A stretch of 64,000 nucleotides of DNA from Schistosoma mansoni (GCF_000237925.1 NC_031497.1:17578481-17642480), one strand, 5' to 3'. Positions 1 through 11,222 are shown, counted from the first letter of the stretch. The notes: a model not told the origin generated them from the letters alone. Numbers and translations: made by a program.

Positions 1-1033
1 GTATTGTAACGAACGTTCAAAACGATGCAGAAGATTCGCAGTAGAGGTACTGTAATAAGGAATGAGAATACAAATAGAGGTAATGGTACATGAACAGTAC
101 TTTTTCCAACCGGTACAGATACCTGATGAAGCACAATTGTCACAAAAGTGAAAATATTCTTATTATCCAAGAAACGATATCCTACCCAGAGAAGAACGGT
201 AAGATTATTCACTTAGCTTCAAATATAAGCAACCAACTAGAAAACGATGACACAACCAATTAACAGTTCATGATAGCAAACGTCCCTAAAATCAGACAGG
301 GAACGTGCTTCAAAATCAACCTCAACAAACAGAGATTATCTTCGTGAGCAACTCAACCAGTTAGCGAGAACCGCCGTTGGAGTATATACCTTGATGAGAT
401 GCATTTATATTCTCAGCTCAGTTTGTTTCTAACTAACCTCAACTGCCCCATTAAAGGTATTGACCCAACCAACCAATCAATAGTGTCAAACTAAAGGTTG
501 TTTCTAACTTACCATCTTGATAATATTACACTATCAGTTCACAAAGTATCGACAAAAGTATGGCAGTCCAATTTGGCGAGCGCCATAAAAATGGTAATAA
601 GTAAAACAAAGATAAAATGCTTATCGAAAGATTCGATGGCATCTATTAAATAGTAAGGATTTAGGGTTTATAGACGATGTAGTAGTAATATTTGCAATCA
701 ATCTCAAGAGTGGAAATCAGTATACAAAATACCAAAAACAATAAGAGATAAAGTGCATGATGCAAAAATACGAAAGACTGGTCACAAGAAAGAACAGACG
801 TGAAGGATTTCCTCCATATCCGCACATGGGCACACAAAGCTGGGTAATACGCAGGTTGCTTTAAGCAAAAGTGATCATGCTGCCCCAGACCCCAGTTTTA
901 TATTCAGCTTCACTCCAGCATCTAAGGTTGCTCAACCGTGATAGATAACTAACAGTGCACACCTCAAGAATCCAGTCATAATAATTAATTTCCCTTAATT
1001 AATATTCTGCGCGATGTTGGCCATCCGTATAAA
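1..1033. other. intergenic, no gene seen
   Basis: No open frame of note and no recognisable exon. The stretch from about 780 to 960 is richer in G and C than its surroundings and reads like an old repeat remnant, but I cannot assign a family. Confidence 0.4.
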
Positions 1034-1041
1034 GAAAGTAC

Positions 1042-1330
1042 GGTGAGACTTTAATTTATGGATGACCTTTGAGTGACTCCAGACTGGCCTTGAGAGTGTC
1101 CACCTAATAACTAGGACCAAATGAAGGGTATAAACCTGTGTGAGTAGTAAGAATTATGATTTACAGTTGATGGTTAAGGTAAGGAATTAAATTTAGGATT
1201 TTCATCACGAACTGACATCAGCTATATATCTGTAACCTCATTTAGCCAAATGAATGAGCGAATTTTGCACCAAAATCCGAGATCTGTTATCTTATACCTG
1301 ATTGGTTAGTCCATAAATTATAGTCTTGCC
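1042..1330. mobile_element. MITE-like element, copy 1 (289 bp)
   Basis: A 289-bp non-coding element. It starts GGTGAGACTTTAATTTATGG and ends with the near inverse, CCATAAATTATAGTCTTGCC. It is bracketed by a perfect 8-bp direct repeat, gaaagtac (1034-1041 and 1331-1338). Two relatives lie at 26904-27192 (also 289 bp) and 56301-56592. Terminal inverted repeats with an 8-bp duplication fit a non-autonomous DNA transposon. Merlin and hAT both make 8-bp duplications; I cannot choose between them without the autonomous parent. Confidence 0.85.
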
Positions 1331-1338
1331 GAAAGTAC

Positions 1339-3879
1339 TTTCAGCTATGTTTATGTGAGGTATCACCAGTAATACTGAACTTCAGACGGCCATCATCTAA
1401 ATATTTATTTTCTTGATACCATTCAATTCCTTTAAAGTTATACTTACTAATAATAGATTACTGATATATTGCGCAACCTAATACCATATGGTGGTTTTTT
1501 CTCTCGTTTTATTTCTAAATGGTTATATGTTTTTAACAAATTGGTAATTGTCAAAGCGGAAACTGACGAGTTAAGAAATGTTAATCTACATTAGTTTGAC
1601 TATAGCTTTCCACAGAAACTAAAAGAGGAATTACTGAAGGTCTCTAACGAAACAAATGTAAGTAAAGGAAATCTCTATGTTCACGTTTTTATCCCTGAAT
1701 ACAGTCTAGTGGACATAGCAAAGAAGTTTTTCACATTTAGTAGGGTAGTTCGTTTTGCTTTCAGGATATTGTTTAAGTAAACCGACGTTTTCTAAAAAAA
1801 ACCATCAATAAGTCAGAAAGCAAAAGACATATACTTCGTTTTAATTTACAACTTCTTAAGACTGTCAATGTAAGTTTGTAATTTTAGATATTTGGGATAA
1901 CAATTACGAAACCTAAATGCTTAAAAATGTAAACAGTGAAGATACCACCAGTATTGTAGTTTGACAACTATTAACCAGTAACATCTTCTATAATCCAATC
2001 ATGCCCAACCAGTTAAAGTCAGAAGTGAAAAGGTTGGAAGATATATTTGATGAGTTATCAATATATCGAGGAGCGATTGATCTAATCTGGCTAGTGATCG
2101 TAGGAGAAGTTTCCCACGCTGTGCTGTAACGTGATATGGTGCGGATGCATGACCGAACGCCTTCAGTTAAACAAGTCCACTAAAACTAATGTGGTCAGCA
2201 TCCAATGTCGAACACTTAAAAAGCTATTGAGTTTGGGGAATTATTTACAGCTACAACAGGAAACCAATTCATTCATTTTTGAAGTCTTTTAAAAATTCCT
2301 AATGAAATTATTTTGTATCACATCTTAAAATATCAATGAAATTGTGTTGATGACTTTCTTTTGATCGAACATCGTTCTCTTGAAAAATTAATCAATCAAA
2401 ATGTTCAGCAATATATTTGAACTAACAGGTATAACTTAACAGCTCAATACTGAGGAAAATGATTTCCAGTAAAATGTTCTACCTAAATCTCTGCACAAAC
2501 GGCGTATCCATAATTTTTAGTCAATGTATAAATTTATATGTTATATCCCAAAAAGAAACAAGTATCTAAACTATACTTATATATTCAAAGTAACACACAA
2601 AACAAAGAAATAAAGAAATTTGGAATAAATTGAAGTACCGTGTTTATTCAATGGAGGTAATACGATGAAACCCAATAAATCTACCATCTTCCAGAATAAC
2701 TTTACTACAATAATCAAGATAATAATTGGTAGAAAACATATTTTCTGCTAACCAGGGATAAATAATGATGCTTGAAACTGATTATCTTAATTATGATTTA
2801 ATCACTATAATTAGTTTCGCTCTATGATGAACAGAATTCTTGTATTTGTTTGAATGAGCAGTATTGATTGTCTTCAAATAAACACTAAACAATGACAACG
2901 AAAGTAATTTCCATGCTTTTAATACTAAATAAACACAGCAACAGAGAGGATTCCATTCATGAGATATACTTAATAGCAGAGGCTGACTAGTTTTAGTCCT
3001 AAATATAGATTATTAAAAGAAAAGAGCCTTACAGTCAGTAACAGAATTACTATTTCTATTGCTTTGATAGTCTCATCACTTCAAGCATCAGAATAATGAC
3101 TGTTTTTTATAATACATAACAATAAAACTTTGTTCAGACTGCCTTTTGTAGTCTTTTCCCACTTTACCAACTTTAATTCATAGGAAGACAAACAAAGCAA
3201 AGAAACGTTTCTATCCAATTAGTTTATCATCATGTCTCTACACTCATATTTATGTCTCTTAGAACAACAAAACGATACTAACCGATTAGTAGTATTAAAT
3301 GATTCATTAATATCACAAGTTTAAATTCATTTGATATTGTTTGTTGAAATCTTCCCATTGACATTCCGGACTGCAGTTACATTACACACACACACTGGTC
3401 TTGTTGTAAATTACTTTTCAAAGTATTTTACACTATTCTATTTGCTTTTTTCTACTTGATTAAGATAAGCTTAGTACAGAAAATCAATTCATACCGTAAA
3501 ATACTAAAGGACTATTTCATAGCATAGCAACTGATAAGGCAAGAAATAAATTAAGCAGTTTATTGATCAGTTTATTGAATATAAAGATAACAATGTAATG
3601 ATTGTAGGAATAAACTTACAATCATGACTATTATAATATTTTAAAATGATACCCTAGCAACACATAATATTATCCACTTTTAAAAGGTTAAAAGAAGTCT
3701 ACAGAAAATTAAACATCAAAATATACTATGAATACATTGTTGAGATAGAAAAAAAATTAAACAGATGTCTTTTAAAAGTATCAAACGTAATGATATTATT
3801 ATTTTGGAACATTGCCATTTGCTAACATCGGTATCTATATCAAAACTATTGATGTCATGATAATTTCAAGATGTTCTTT
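1339..3879. other. intergenic, AT-rich, no gene seen
   Basis: Very AT-rich DNA downstream of the minus-strand dynein light chain gene ending at 3880. No coding frame is supported. The 2080-2160 stretch is GC-richer and may be repeat-derived. Any 3' UTR of the dynein gene would lie at the right end, but no clear AATAAA was seen close by on the minus strand. Confidence 0.4.
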
Positions 3880-3958
3880 TTAACCCGATTTATACAATAA
3901 AATTGCCCGATCTCCAAGAAAAAAGTATATGAAGGATCGTTCTTCGTGGGAAACATCA
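3880..3958 (-). CDS. dynein light chain gene 1, exon 2
   Basis: A 79-bp terminal exon after an AG acceptor at 3960-3959. It encodes the C-terminal beta strands (FIYFFLGDRAILLYKSG) and a TAA stop at 3882-3880. It matches the second exon of the gene at 18808-21734 in length and phase. Confidence 0.9.
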
Positions 3959-4265
3959 CTAAGTTATGATAGAAATAAAGAATAAAATATGATATTGTCA
4001 ACAACAACAAAATACTAAAACTTCATAAATTATTGCTGAATACATACACAAAGCAGTAATTAGTTTATTCTTACCTTCCAAATCGTCTACCTACAGTACA
4101 ATGCCATGATCGACCATATTTTTTATTAAATTGTGTTTTAATAAAATTAGCTACATCCATATCAGCTTGAAATCGATCCATAGCACATGCTGTAACACGT
4201 ATAGCTAATTCCATCATTTCATCATTCATATCAGTATCTTTCACTATCACTTTACTGAATTGCAT
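3880..4265 (-). CDS. dynein light chain (DYNLL/LC8 type), two exons, complete
   Basis: An LC8-type light chain: a small dimeric hub that binds dynein intermediate chain and many other partners. Schistosomes have expanded this family, and some members are tegument-associated. Exon 1 is 4265-4075 (191 bp). It ends AG before GTAAGA and encodes residues 1-63 plus part of codon 64, starting MQFSKVIVKDTDM. Exon 2 is 3958-3880 (79 bp). It follows a TTAG acceptor and encodes residues 64-89, including SFIYFFLGDR and the ending YKSG. The 116-bp intron (3959-4074) is in phase 2. The spliced length is 270 bp, or 89 codons plus stop, exactly the usual LC8 length. The hallmark Trp-His-Cys falls at 54-56. 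An in-frame upstream ATG at 4304 would add 13 residues; I chose 4265 because it gives the family length and the same 191-bp first exon as the two paralogues here. It is divergent from canonical LC8 (ILLYKSG rather than ILLFKSG). Confidence 0.92.
4075..4265 (-). CDS. dynein light chain gene 1, exon 1
   Basis: Coding part of exon 1. It is bounded by the ATG at 4265 and a GTAAGA donor at 4074-4069. It holds the helical half of the fold and the signature around KKYGRSWHC. Confidence 0.9.
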
Positions 4266-4856
4266 CTTCCAATTCCTTTCTTTCTTTGTTTGTTTTGTTT
4301 TCAAATCTAGCTGTTCAATGTTCTATCTACACTCACACGTTTTAGATTTAAATTAACTATTCATTAATTAATTCATTTCATGAATTCGTTCTAATGAATT
4401 TTAAAAATAGTTTCTATTTGTTTTCTTGAATATTTACTTTGGAAATCATTTTGAATAGTATCATATAACTGTTTAAATTGGTATGTATAGCCGATACCAA
4501 GACAGAATTTACATTGTATCCAAGCATTTTCATGTATTCATTGTCTTCTCTTATATTACTATATACATACATATAAGTTTATACACATAATTATGATTAC
4601 ATACACATATATATGATTCGATTTATAAAGATGAATTAATCAACTTATACTCATGTGAAGTCTTATAAAGGTTCTAATTACTTTATTCAATAGTAAATAA
4701 AGTTAAATTCATACTTACAAACATAAACCTAAATTTTCAAACTAGTTTAAGTAAAATCTTAATTCGGGTTAATGTAATCTGTAGTAGACGTAACTTTTAA
4801 AGATTGTTTGAAATCACAATCAATGTAAATAGAAAGAGCATGGATCACATATGATA

Positions 4857-5105
4857 GTTGAATTCATGAGTCAATTGAAGCTAGACCACCATCGAAAACC
4901 TGGAAGCAATAGACGGTCGTTTCGTCCTATTATGAGACTCCTCAGAAGTGCGCATCCACGATCTCGCACTCGCGAGATTCAAACCCAGGAACTACCAGTC
5001 TCGCGCCAGAGCACTTAACCATTAGACCACTGAGCCAGTCTAGCTTCAATTGACTCATAATTTCAACTATGAAAATACTGAATTCTCCACAAAACCCCTT
5101 CTGAC
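4857..5105 (-). mobile_element. hammerhead SINE family 2, copy at 4.9 kb, minus strand
   Basis: A tRNA-headed, hammerhead-bearing SINE-like insertion flanked by an 11-bp perfect target duplication, cacatatgata (4846-4856 and 5106-5116). On the minus strand it has a tRNA-like head (A-box-like AGTGGTCTAATGGTTAAG, B-box-like GGTTTGAATCTCGCG), then a hammerhead motif and the CTAGCTTCAATTGACTCATG tail. A second, oppositely oriented copy of the tail motif (TCTAGCTTCAATTGACTCA) lies at the right end, so the element has inverted ends of about 19 bp. Confidence 0.8.
4906..4951 (-). ncRNA. hammerhead ribozyme-like motif (family 2, core intact)
   Basis: On the minus strand the conserved core CTGAGGA (4945-4939) is followed by a 4-bp stem II with a G·T pair, then GAAA, a short stem III (ACG-AC-CGT) and a GTC cleavage triplet just before 4911. 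Core and triplet are complete. Stem I has two mismatches in six pairs, one of them next to the core, so self-cleavage may be weak. This is fold-by-eye only. Confidence 0.6.
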
Positions 5106-5320
5106 CACATATGATATATCTATGGATTGATTGGTAAAAAGAACTAAGATCAAATTTAGAGAAATCAAAATTTTCAATCATTTTCACTAGTGATAATGAA
5201 AAACTGAACTGTATAACCGATGTTTGCATGAATAAAACCAATTACTGATCGATCATGAGTGAAATGGTCTACAAAAATTTCTAGTTTTCAGATTTTATTG
5301 AACTGAAAAGAAGAAATACA

Positions 5321-5590
5321 TGCAAAGATAAATATTGGATAGCAGTGGAATTGAGGACGTGCGTTTCGTCCTATTTGGGATTCGTCAGTTAGACGTACCT
5401 GCATCTTAGAGGACGAAACGCGCGTCCTGGATTCCACTGCTAGCCACTATCCATCTTTGTTTATAATGCTTTTGAATTAAGGCAATATCGAGGCAATAAG
5501 CACATTATGCGCATATGCCAATTAGAGACTGACCAGTTGCAGTCCTAAACATCAATGGGAAGATTCAAACAAATAATACTAAGGGAATTT
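5321..5590. mobile_element. hammerhead SINE family 1 (Smα-like), palindromic copy at 5.3 kb
   Basis: The left arm is a minus-strand hammerhead segment (about 5341-5400). It is joined directly to a plus-strand hammerhead 3' half starting GGACGAAACGCGCGTCCTGG and then the family tail (ggcaatatcgaggca, atgccaattagagactgacc). There is no tRNA head between the arms. The minus-strand core CTGACGA is kept, but the first base pair of stem II is A·C, so it is probably inactive. No clear target duplication was found. Confidence 0.75.
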
Positions 5591-8500
5591 GGAAATAAGA
5601 ATGTTTTAAACTTATTTAGGTTTGTCACTGGTAAATCTTGTTTTTAGTATCCAGGACAATTATGATCTTAATTGTTATAACTACAAAGACAAATGTATAT
5701 AAGTGTAAAAATATCTCAGCCAAAATAGAAAATCTTCAATAATTGATCTTTAGTTAATGATTAGAAGATATAGTCGTGGTTATTTCTACTTAGTTACTGT
5801 ATATTACATTAGAGATTGAATTTGTCAGATGTATAAATTGCAAAACTTAATGAATATATACATCTAGAGAATCATTAACATTAAATAACAGTGTGATAAC
5901 AATTTGTGGTTGTATTTTGTGAAATCCTTGTAACGTTTACACTATTAACTCAGTATGATACACAGTTTTGGTCGGTATTTTTCAATATTCCGTAAATTAA
6001 CTTGTTTGCGATTTTCTAAATATCATAGAAGTTTTAGATTAGATAAAGCAGAGTAACGAATGTTAAGTAGAACGATCTTTATAAATTTAATGACAAAAGA
6101 TCACTCTGTCGAAAGCTTTGAAATCAGAGCCCATAAAAAATATAAAGCATTTACAAACCGTTTAACTTAACTAAATTCTGAAAAGCATAAAACATATTAA
6201 GATGAAAGAGTACATTGATATTAGGTAGTTGGAGGTAGTCGACAGAAAATTTAACCCGTTGATAATCATCAGCATGGCAACTCATGTTTCTAAGAAGAGG
6301 TGTTAACGTTGACTGATCACTGAGTAGTAATCAATGTAAATACTTGAATATCCTGTCAAAATGTGTCGACTACCACAAAACCTAAATCCAAGATTTCCTC
6401 GTTGCTGTTTTCAACCACCTAACATTCGAAAGCTCAGTACAAGTGCTGCCAGTTCAATTAGATTAATAGGCATACTCCCAGACGGTCGATAGACTTTGAT
6501 CCTCACTATGAATTAAGCAAGTATAACATTTGTTACTACTCGATGAACATTCAATGTAAATAACTAAATTGAAATTTCCACTTCATATTAATATCATAAT
6601 AGTAGATATTGATCAGGTTTACAATATTATTCGTTAAAATTAAACATTGTGAAGTTTTCCTGTATAAATTGGTTTTTAACATTCTCTAGCTATCAAAAAC
6701 CATTGAAAATGAATTGACTGAGCAAGTCTCATTGACTTAACAGAAAAAGCATAGATGCACTACAGCGTATTTACTACAGATTTTATCAAAGCCGAGTAAA
6801 GTTTAAAGTAAGATAATACAAGTTTCATCATCATTATATAAATATATATATTACAAGGAATAGTAATAGTAGTCTCACTGACTTTGTTCATTAGCTAGTG
6901 AGCAATAGGAATGTAGAAAAATACTGGTCTAATGAAAGTTTTGGTAAACATCTAATGTTCAGAAATGTGATTAAAGCTACTAACTAATCATTTATTATGT
7001 TAAGAATATGAAAACTATCTTCAGTTAATCATACATACTACCTACCACCATGTTGATTTTTACTGTCTGTTGTATACATGTACATGAACGTAAGTTTACA
7101 TGAGTCTAAAATTTGAATAAGTTCAAATTTCTCTCTAATTTATCATGTTGACGGGAACCGTATTTTTATACTGAACAATTATCGGTGCGTTAATAGCAAC
7201 GATAGCCACTGATTTGAGCTTTAAATTCAGTCACGAGCTTCACCAAAAATGAGCATGTATATATATTCTTTATTGATCATTTTTGTAGGCAGAACATTTC
7301 GACTTATCTCTAAATTTATCGCATGGTAAGTTACCTTCGGAATACAAGTAGTATGATCATTCTAAGCACTAGACCAAGTATAACTACTTAAATCATCGTT
7401 ACAGTCAGAGGAATAAAAATTTAAACGATTATGTTTAGTTACATGAAGATGTAAAATACAAACTACTAATAGGATCATAAAGTAAGTTTTGATCAAGGTC
7501 TTATCAAAACGATATTATTGTAGAAAATAGAAGTATACAGCTGAATGTATTAAAATTGATTTGAATTAAATGAAGACCCTATCTTACTGCAGTGTTAAGA
7601 AGACCACTTCATGAATAAACAAATTAATACTTTAAGTCTGCTTATCCAAATCGTTTCTGAAGAACAATTTGAATTATTGTCTCAGACATTTTTATATGTA
7701 ACCGATATGTTTAAGTAGCACAAAGACAACTGTTCACTTCCTGAATTAATGATGAACTAAATTTGCTCTGAATAAAGTTACATATAAAGTCATGAGATGA
7801 AGTTAAAGCTTGGATTCTAAAAAATCCTTATTTTCAACGCTGAAGTATTTTTGAAATATTCATAAGTGGGTATCTAACTAAATAACATAATGAGTTTTTT
7901 GATAATCAAAAGACATGTAATTTAGCGTCCATCTCTTCTTTACGTAATACAGTAGAAGATTGTGATCTTCGATTAAGTACTATATTTAGCATGGTGTTTT
8001 TTTTAAATCAGCTCTTTATCTATCGAAATATGGTTTAAAAAAGAGAAAGATTTATGAGAAATTGAGTGAGCAGAGTATTATACAAAGTTCACAATGAAGA
8101 ATGAAGAAAAAACCTTACTATTTTACTAAGACAAAATTGCTTGTGACTTAGAGACTAAAATATATACTTATTTAAACATAGGTGTTAGTTACCAGAAGTT
8201 AAACAACTATCTACGAAAAACTAATGAAAACCTTGTATTAGAATCCTTCGACATTTATAAATGACTGATTCAGTTTAAAAAAACCACATTGAAAACACAT
8301 ACTTGGCTCAAAGATAACCCTTACTTTTGAATAACTAATGAAAATATTCAATTTCATTCAATTAGCAAAATGGTATTTATTATCATGAAAGTTATTTAAT
8401 GTTACCAAGCAACGAATGTTATCAACCAACCTTTGTTCAGGTTATAATCTTCTGATATTAGTTTTTACATTTAATCTAAATCTATTTTAATATTTATAAA

Positions 8501-8880
8501 AACTTGAGCTATAAGCCATGAACTTACTGTACCACTGTGTCACAGAGATTATCACCTAAATTTATTAAGAAACTTGCATAATTTTGTTTAAAAATTCTAG
8601 AGCTTAAATTTTCTAACCACGAAATTAGTTTGATAAATTTATAATCATCGATCGAAAATATTCAGTTCCGATGACAAACCCTTCAATCCTTAATACTTAT
8701 GAATTTACTATCAGAGATAAAGTATATTCATCTTTATGTACACTGATTGACTTGAATAGTTCAACATCATATTTAATAACTAGGATAATTCATTATATCA
8801 CTAGAAATCAATTCTTCGGTCACAACAGCATTTCCTCTGTAAAGATACTTCCATCAATGACGAACTATCTTATAATATGT
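5591..8880. other. intergenic, no gene seen
   Basis: AT-rich DNA between the two minus-strand dynein light chain first exons. I searched it by eye for a second exon to serve the first exon at 9383-9193 (the pattern YFFLG...KSG on the minus strand) and found none. A GC-richer block at about 6220-6560 reads like a repeat remnant of unknown family. Confidence 0.4.
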
Positions 8881-8893
8881 AATAGATAATATT

Positions 8894-9111
8894 TTGATGT
8901 GGGTTTGTTCTCTGAGCTGGATGGTTTGGTCGTGGAGCTTTCATTGTCCTTCTGAACGACATCATCAGCACAAACGTCGGGTAGAAGTGGAGTTTGTGCT
9001 GATGATATCGTTCAGAAGAACAATGAAAGCTCCACGACTAAACTATCCAGCTCAGAGAACAAACCCACATCAAAATCACCCACCTGAACTACAAATCTTC
9101 TCCACCATCTC
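8894..9111. mobile_element. foldback retroposon with 85-bp arms and 13-bp target duplication
   Basis: Arms 8891-8975 and 8992-9076 are reverse complements over 85 bp with only four mismatches, all transitions, around a 16-base loop. A tail of about 35 bp follows the right arm. The whole is bracketed by a perfect 13-bp direct repeat, aatagataatatt (8881-8893 and 9112-9124). The 13-bp duplication points to LINE-type (TPRT) insertion rather than a cut-and-paste transposon. The family is not recognised. Confidence 0.8.
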
Positions 9112-9192
9112 AATAGATAATATTGTTTAAACCGAGCATTCAATTAATTAATTAAATTATTTAATTAAATCATTATTTAATAAAATATTTAC

Positions 9193-9383
9193 CTTCCATA
9201 TTGTTTACCAACTATACAATGCCATGTTCTACCATATTTTCTATCAAAATGTTGTTTAATATATGTTGCAATATCTTTGTCTACTTCATATTTTTCTCTT
9301 GCTACTGCAGCTATTTGTACAGCATCTTCTTGCATAACTGGTTCCATATCAGCATTTTTTACAACAGCTTTACCAAAAGACAT
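9193..9383 (-). CDS. dynein light chain first exon (DYNLL/LC8 type), second exon not found
   Basis: The exon encodes residues 1-63 plus two bases of codon 64. It starts [13 protein letters not shown], ends [10 protein letters not shown], and is followed by AG|GTAAAT. It is exactly 191 bp, like the first exons of the other two light chain genes here. Trp-His-Cys is at 54-56. Of the three, this one is closest to canonical LC8 (KNADM, DKDIA.YIK, FDRKYG.TWHCIVG). No matching 79-bp second exon was seen between 5581 and 9192. The next compatible phase-2 acceptor to the left that I recognise is exon 2 of the neighbouring gene at 3958. It may be a gene with a distant or shared last exon, or an orphan exon. 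The exon itself is open and looks under constraint. Confidence 0.82.
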
Positions 9384-10091
9384 ATTTATTTATGTGTGTA
9401 CTATTGTTCTTTGTTTTTTTTTTAGAAAAAAGGAAAGGAAGAAGAATAGGAATGAAATTGAATATTGAGAGAAAAAAAGCAAATGTTCACTGTATAATCA
9501 ACAGACAAAAGAAAAAGTAACCTTAATCATACACTATAAATATATATATTTTGATGAGAAAACCAAAAAAAAGGAATCAAGTACATTCATTGTTTATATG
9601 TTTAGTATCATATTTGAAAAGTCAACTATATGAGTACATGAACATACATAAATAAGTATATAGACACAAGTATATACATATTTACCTATATCTACATGTA
9701 CTTGATGTATTATTTACAATCTATAATAGGATTGTATTATAGATTTAATAAAGAACAATATTGTTTGCAATGATTATATACATACTCATTGTTAACCAAT
9801 GAAATCCAAAACACTGATTAGTCAGTATGAATATTACTGTTTATCAGAATCTTCTTATTCACCTCTATATAGTGTATGTTAATGTGAAGGTATTGTTAGA
9901 ATGTTACTTGCTATGATATTTGAAACATGTTATAGATCATATTGATTATTTAAAATGAAACTATGTTAAAGTGCATGGTTACAAATATATATACGTTTGT
10001 TAAAAGATAACTTTTAATTGATTTATTTCAAAGTGATATTATTTTAGAAAAGATATTTAATATCATATGCTCACTAGTAACTAACTTCAAG
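9384..10091. other. upstream region of the 9.3-kb dynein exon, no gene seen
   Basis: AT-rich DNA upstream (minus-strand sense) of the light chain first exon. Any promoter or 5' UTR would lie here, but no diagnostic element was recognised. Short AT-rich simple sequence occurs around 9537-9555. Confidence 0.35.
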
Positions 10092-10100
10092 AGATATTTC

Positions 10101-10418
10101 CTGGAGTTCTAGTGATAAGCAGTGACCAGTGGAGATCAACTACGTCCGTTGTGAGATAAGAACTCACCGAAGACAATTGGTGAACGGTTGCTCAACTTCA
10201 TGGATTGGTTAAAGTTACATAATAACACCATCGTATGCCGGTTCAGTGGTCTATCGGTTAAGTGCTCTGGTAGGTCCTGGGTTCGAATCTCGCGAGGCGA
10301 GATCGTGGATGCGTACTGTTGAGGAGTCCCACAATAGGACGAAACGGCCATCCAGTGCTTCCAGGTTTTCCATGGTGGTCTAGCTTCAATTGACTCATGC
10401 TTTTAAACTATGAAAAGA
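10101..10418 (+). mobile_element. hammerhead SINE family 2, full-length-looking copy, plus strand
   Basis: A 318-bp insertion with a 9-bp target duplication, agatatttc (10092-10100 and 10419-10427). Order: a leader of about 140 bp, a tRNA-like head (A-box-like AGTGGTCTATCGGTTAAG near 10251, B-box-like GGGTTCGAATCTC near 10280), a hammerhead motif, and the tail ending in CTAGCTTCAATTGACTCATG and CTATGAAAAG. It is the only family 2 copy here that is not palindromic, so it is the best guide to the unit structure. Confidence 0.78.
10313..10358 (+). ncRNA. hammerhead-like motif (family 2), core C3 replaced by T
   Basis: Stem I GTACTG/CAGTGC pairs over six positions with one wobble. Stem II GTCC/GGAC is perfect. 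GAAA and an ATC triplet (cleavage expected before 10353) are present. The core reads TTGAGGA instead of CTGAGGA, and this first C is essential in known hammerheads, so this copy is probably dead. Confidence 0.5.
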
Positions 10419-10740
10419 AGATATTTCAGTAGATTCTAGTGTATACAATATAAAATGAATATTAAGTTTTAGAATTTTTTGCATTCACCCTTTCGTTATT
10501 ATTTAAGAAATGTACAAATCATTTCGTAATAGAAATCTGTATTACTCACCAGTATAGAGTTGAAATAGTTTAGTCGAGATAATGATAAGTTTAAATGAGA
10601 GTAGAGTTTGTTAGAATTTCTGGGGGAAAAAATCTCAATTAAACTTAGTTAAACAACAGGAATGTGAGTTTACTTAAATTCTCAGGATTCCCTCTGATTT
10701 GATATAATATTACAAAAATTATACTATAATATCAAATTAT

Positions 10741-11222
10741 AAGCAAAGATGGATAGTGGCTAACAGTGAAATCCAGGACGCGCGTTCCGTTCTATTTGGG
10801 ACTCGTCAGTTGGATATACTTGCATCTCAAAGTTGATGTTCACTCTGGGACTCGAACCTATTACCATTCGCTTTAAATGCCATCGTGTTATCCACTTAGC
10901 TACTGAGTCCTGATAGCCACTTGCTTGTGCAATGGGGTGAAGTTGAAATTCACCTGGTGTTGTTTACTTGTATCTTCCCATTGTTATTTTGGACTGCAAT
11001 TGATCAGTTTCTTTTTTGCATATTGGCAAATATTGCACCAATATAGAACGAAATGCGCGCCCTGGATTCCACTGCTAACCACTATCCATCTTTGCTTATA
11101 AAGCTTGTGACTTCAGGCAATATCGAGGCAGTCTGCATAGTATGCACATATGCCAATAAGAAACTGATCGATTGCAGTCCTAAATAACCATGGGAAGATA
11201 CAAGTAAACAACACCAAGTGAA
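10741..11222. mobile_element. hammerhead SINE family 1, palindromic composite at 10.7 kb
   Basis: Order on the plus strand: minus-oriented hammerhead (10760-10830), minus-oriented tRNA-like head (reverse-complement B-box GGGACTCGAACCT at 10846, A-box region near 10900), minus-oriented leader, then a plus-oriented hammerhead 3' half (GAACGAAATGCGCG near 11050) and the plus-oriented tail. The minus-strand ribozyme core has GGAA in place of GAAA, so it should be inactive. No target duplication was identified. Confidence 0.75.

Noticed and set aside
4942-5241. 99-residue open frame on the minus strand
   Set aside because: Translates the family 2 SINE through its tRNA head and ribozyme.
8894-9130. 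78-residue open frame on the plus strand
   Set aside because: It reads straight through the foldback arms and loop; palindromic DNA, no homology.
10246-10310. tRNA gene
   Set aside because: A- and B-box-like motifs are present, but the acceptor and anticodon stems do not pair and the sequence recurs with a hammerhead attached, so it is a SINE head. The same applies to all family 1 heads.
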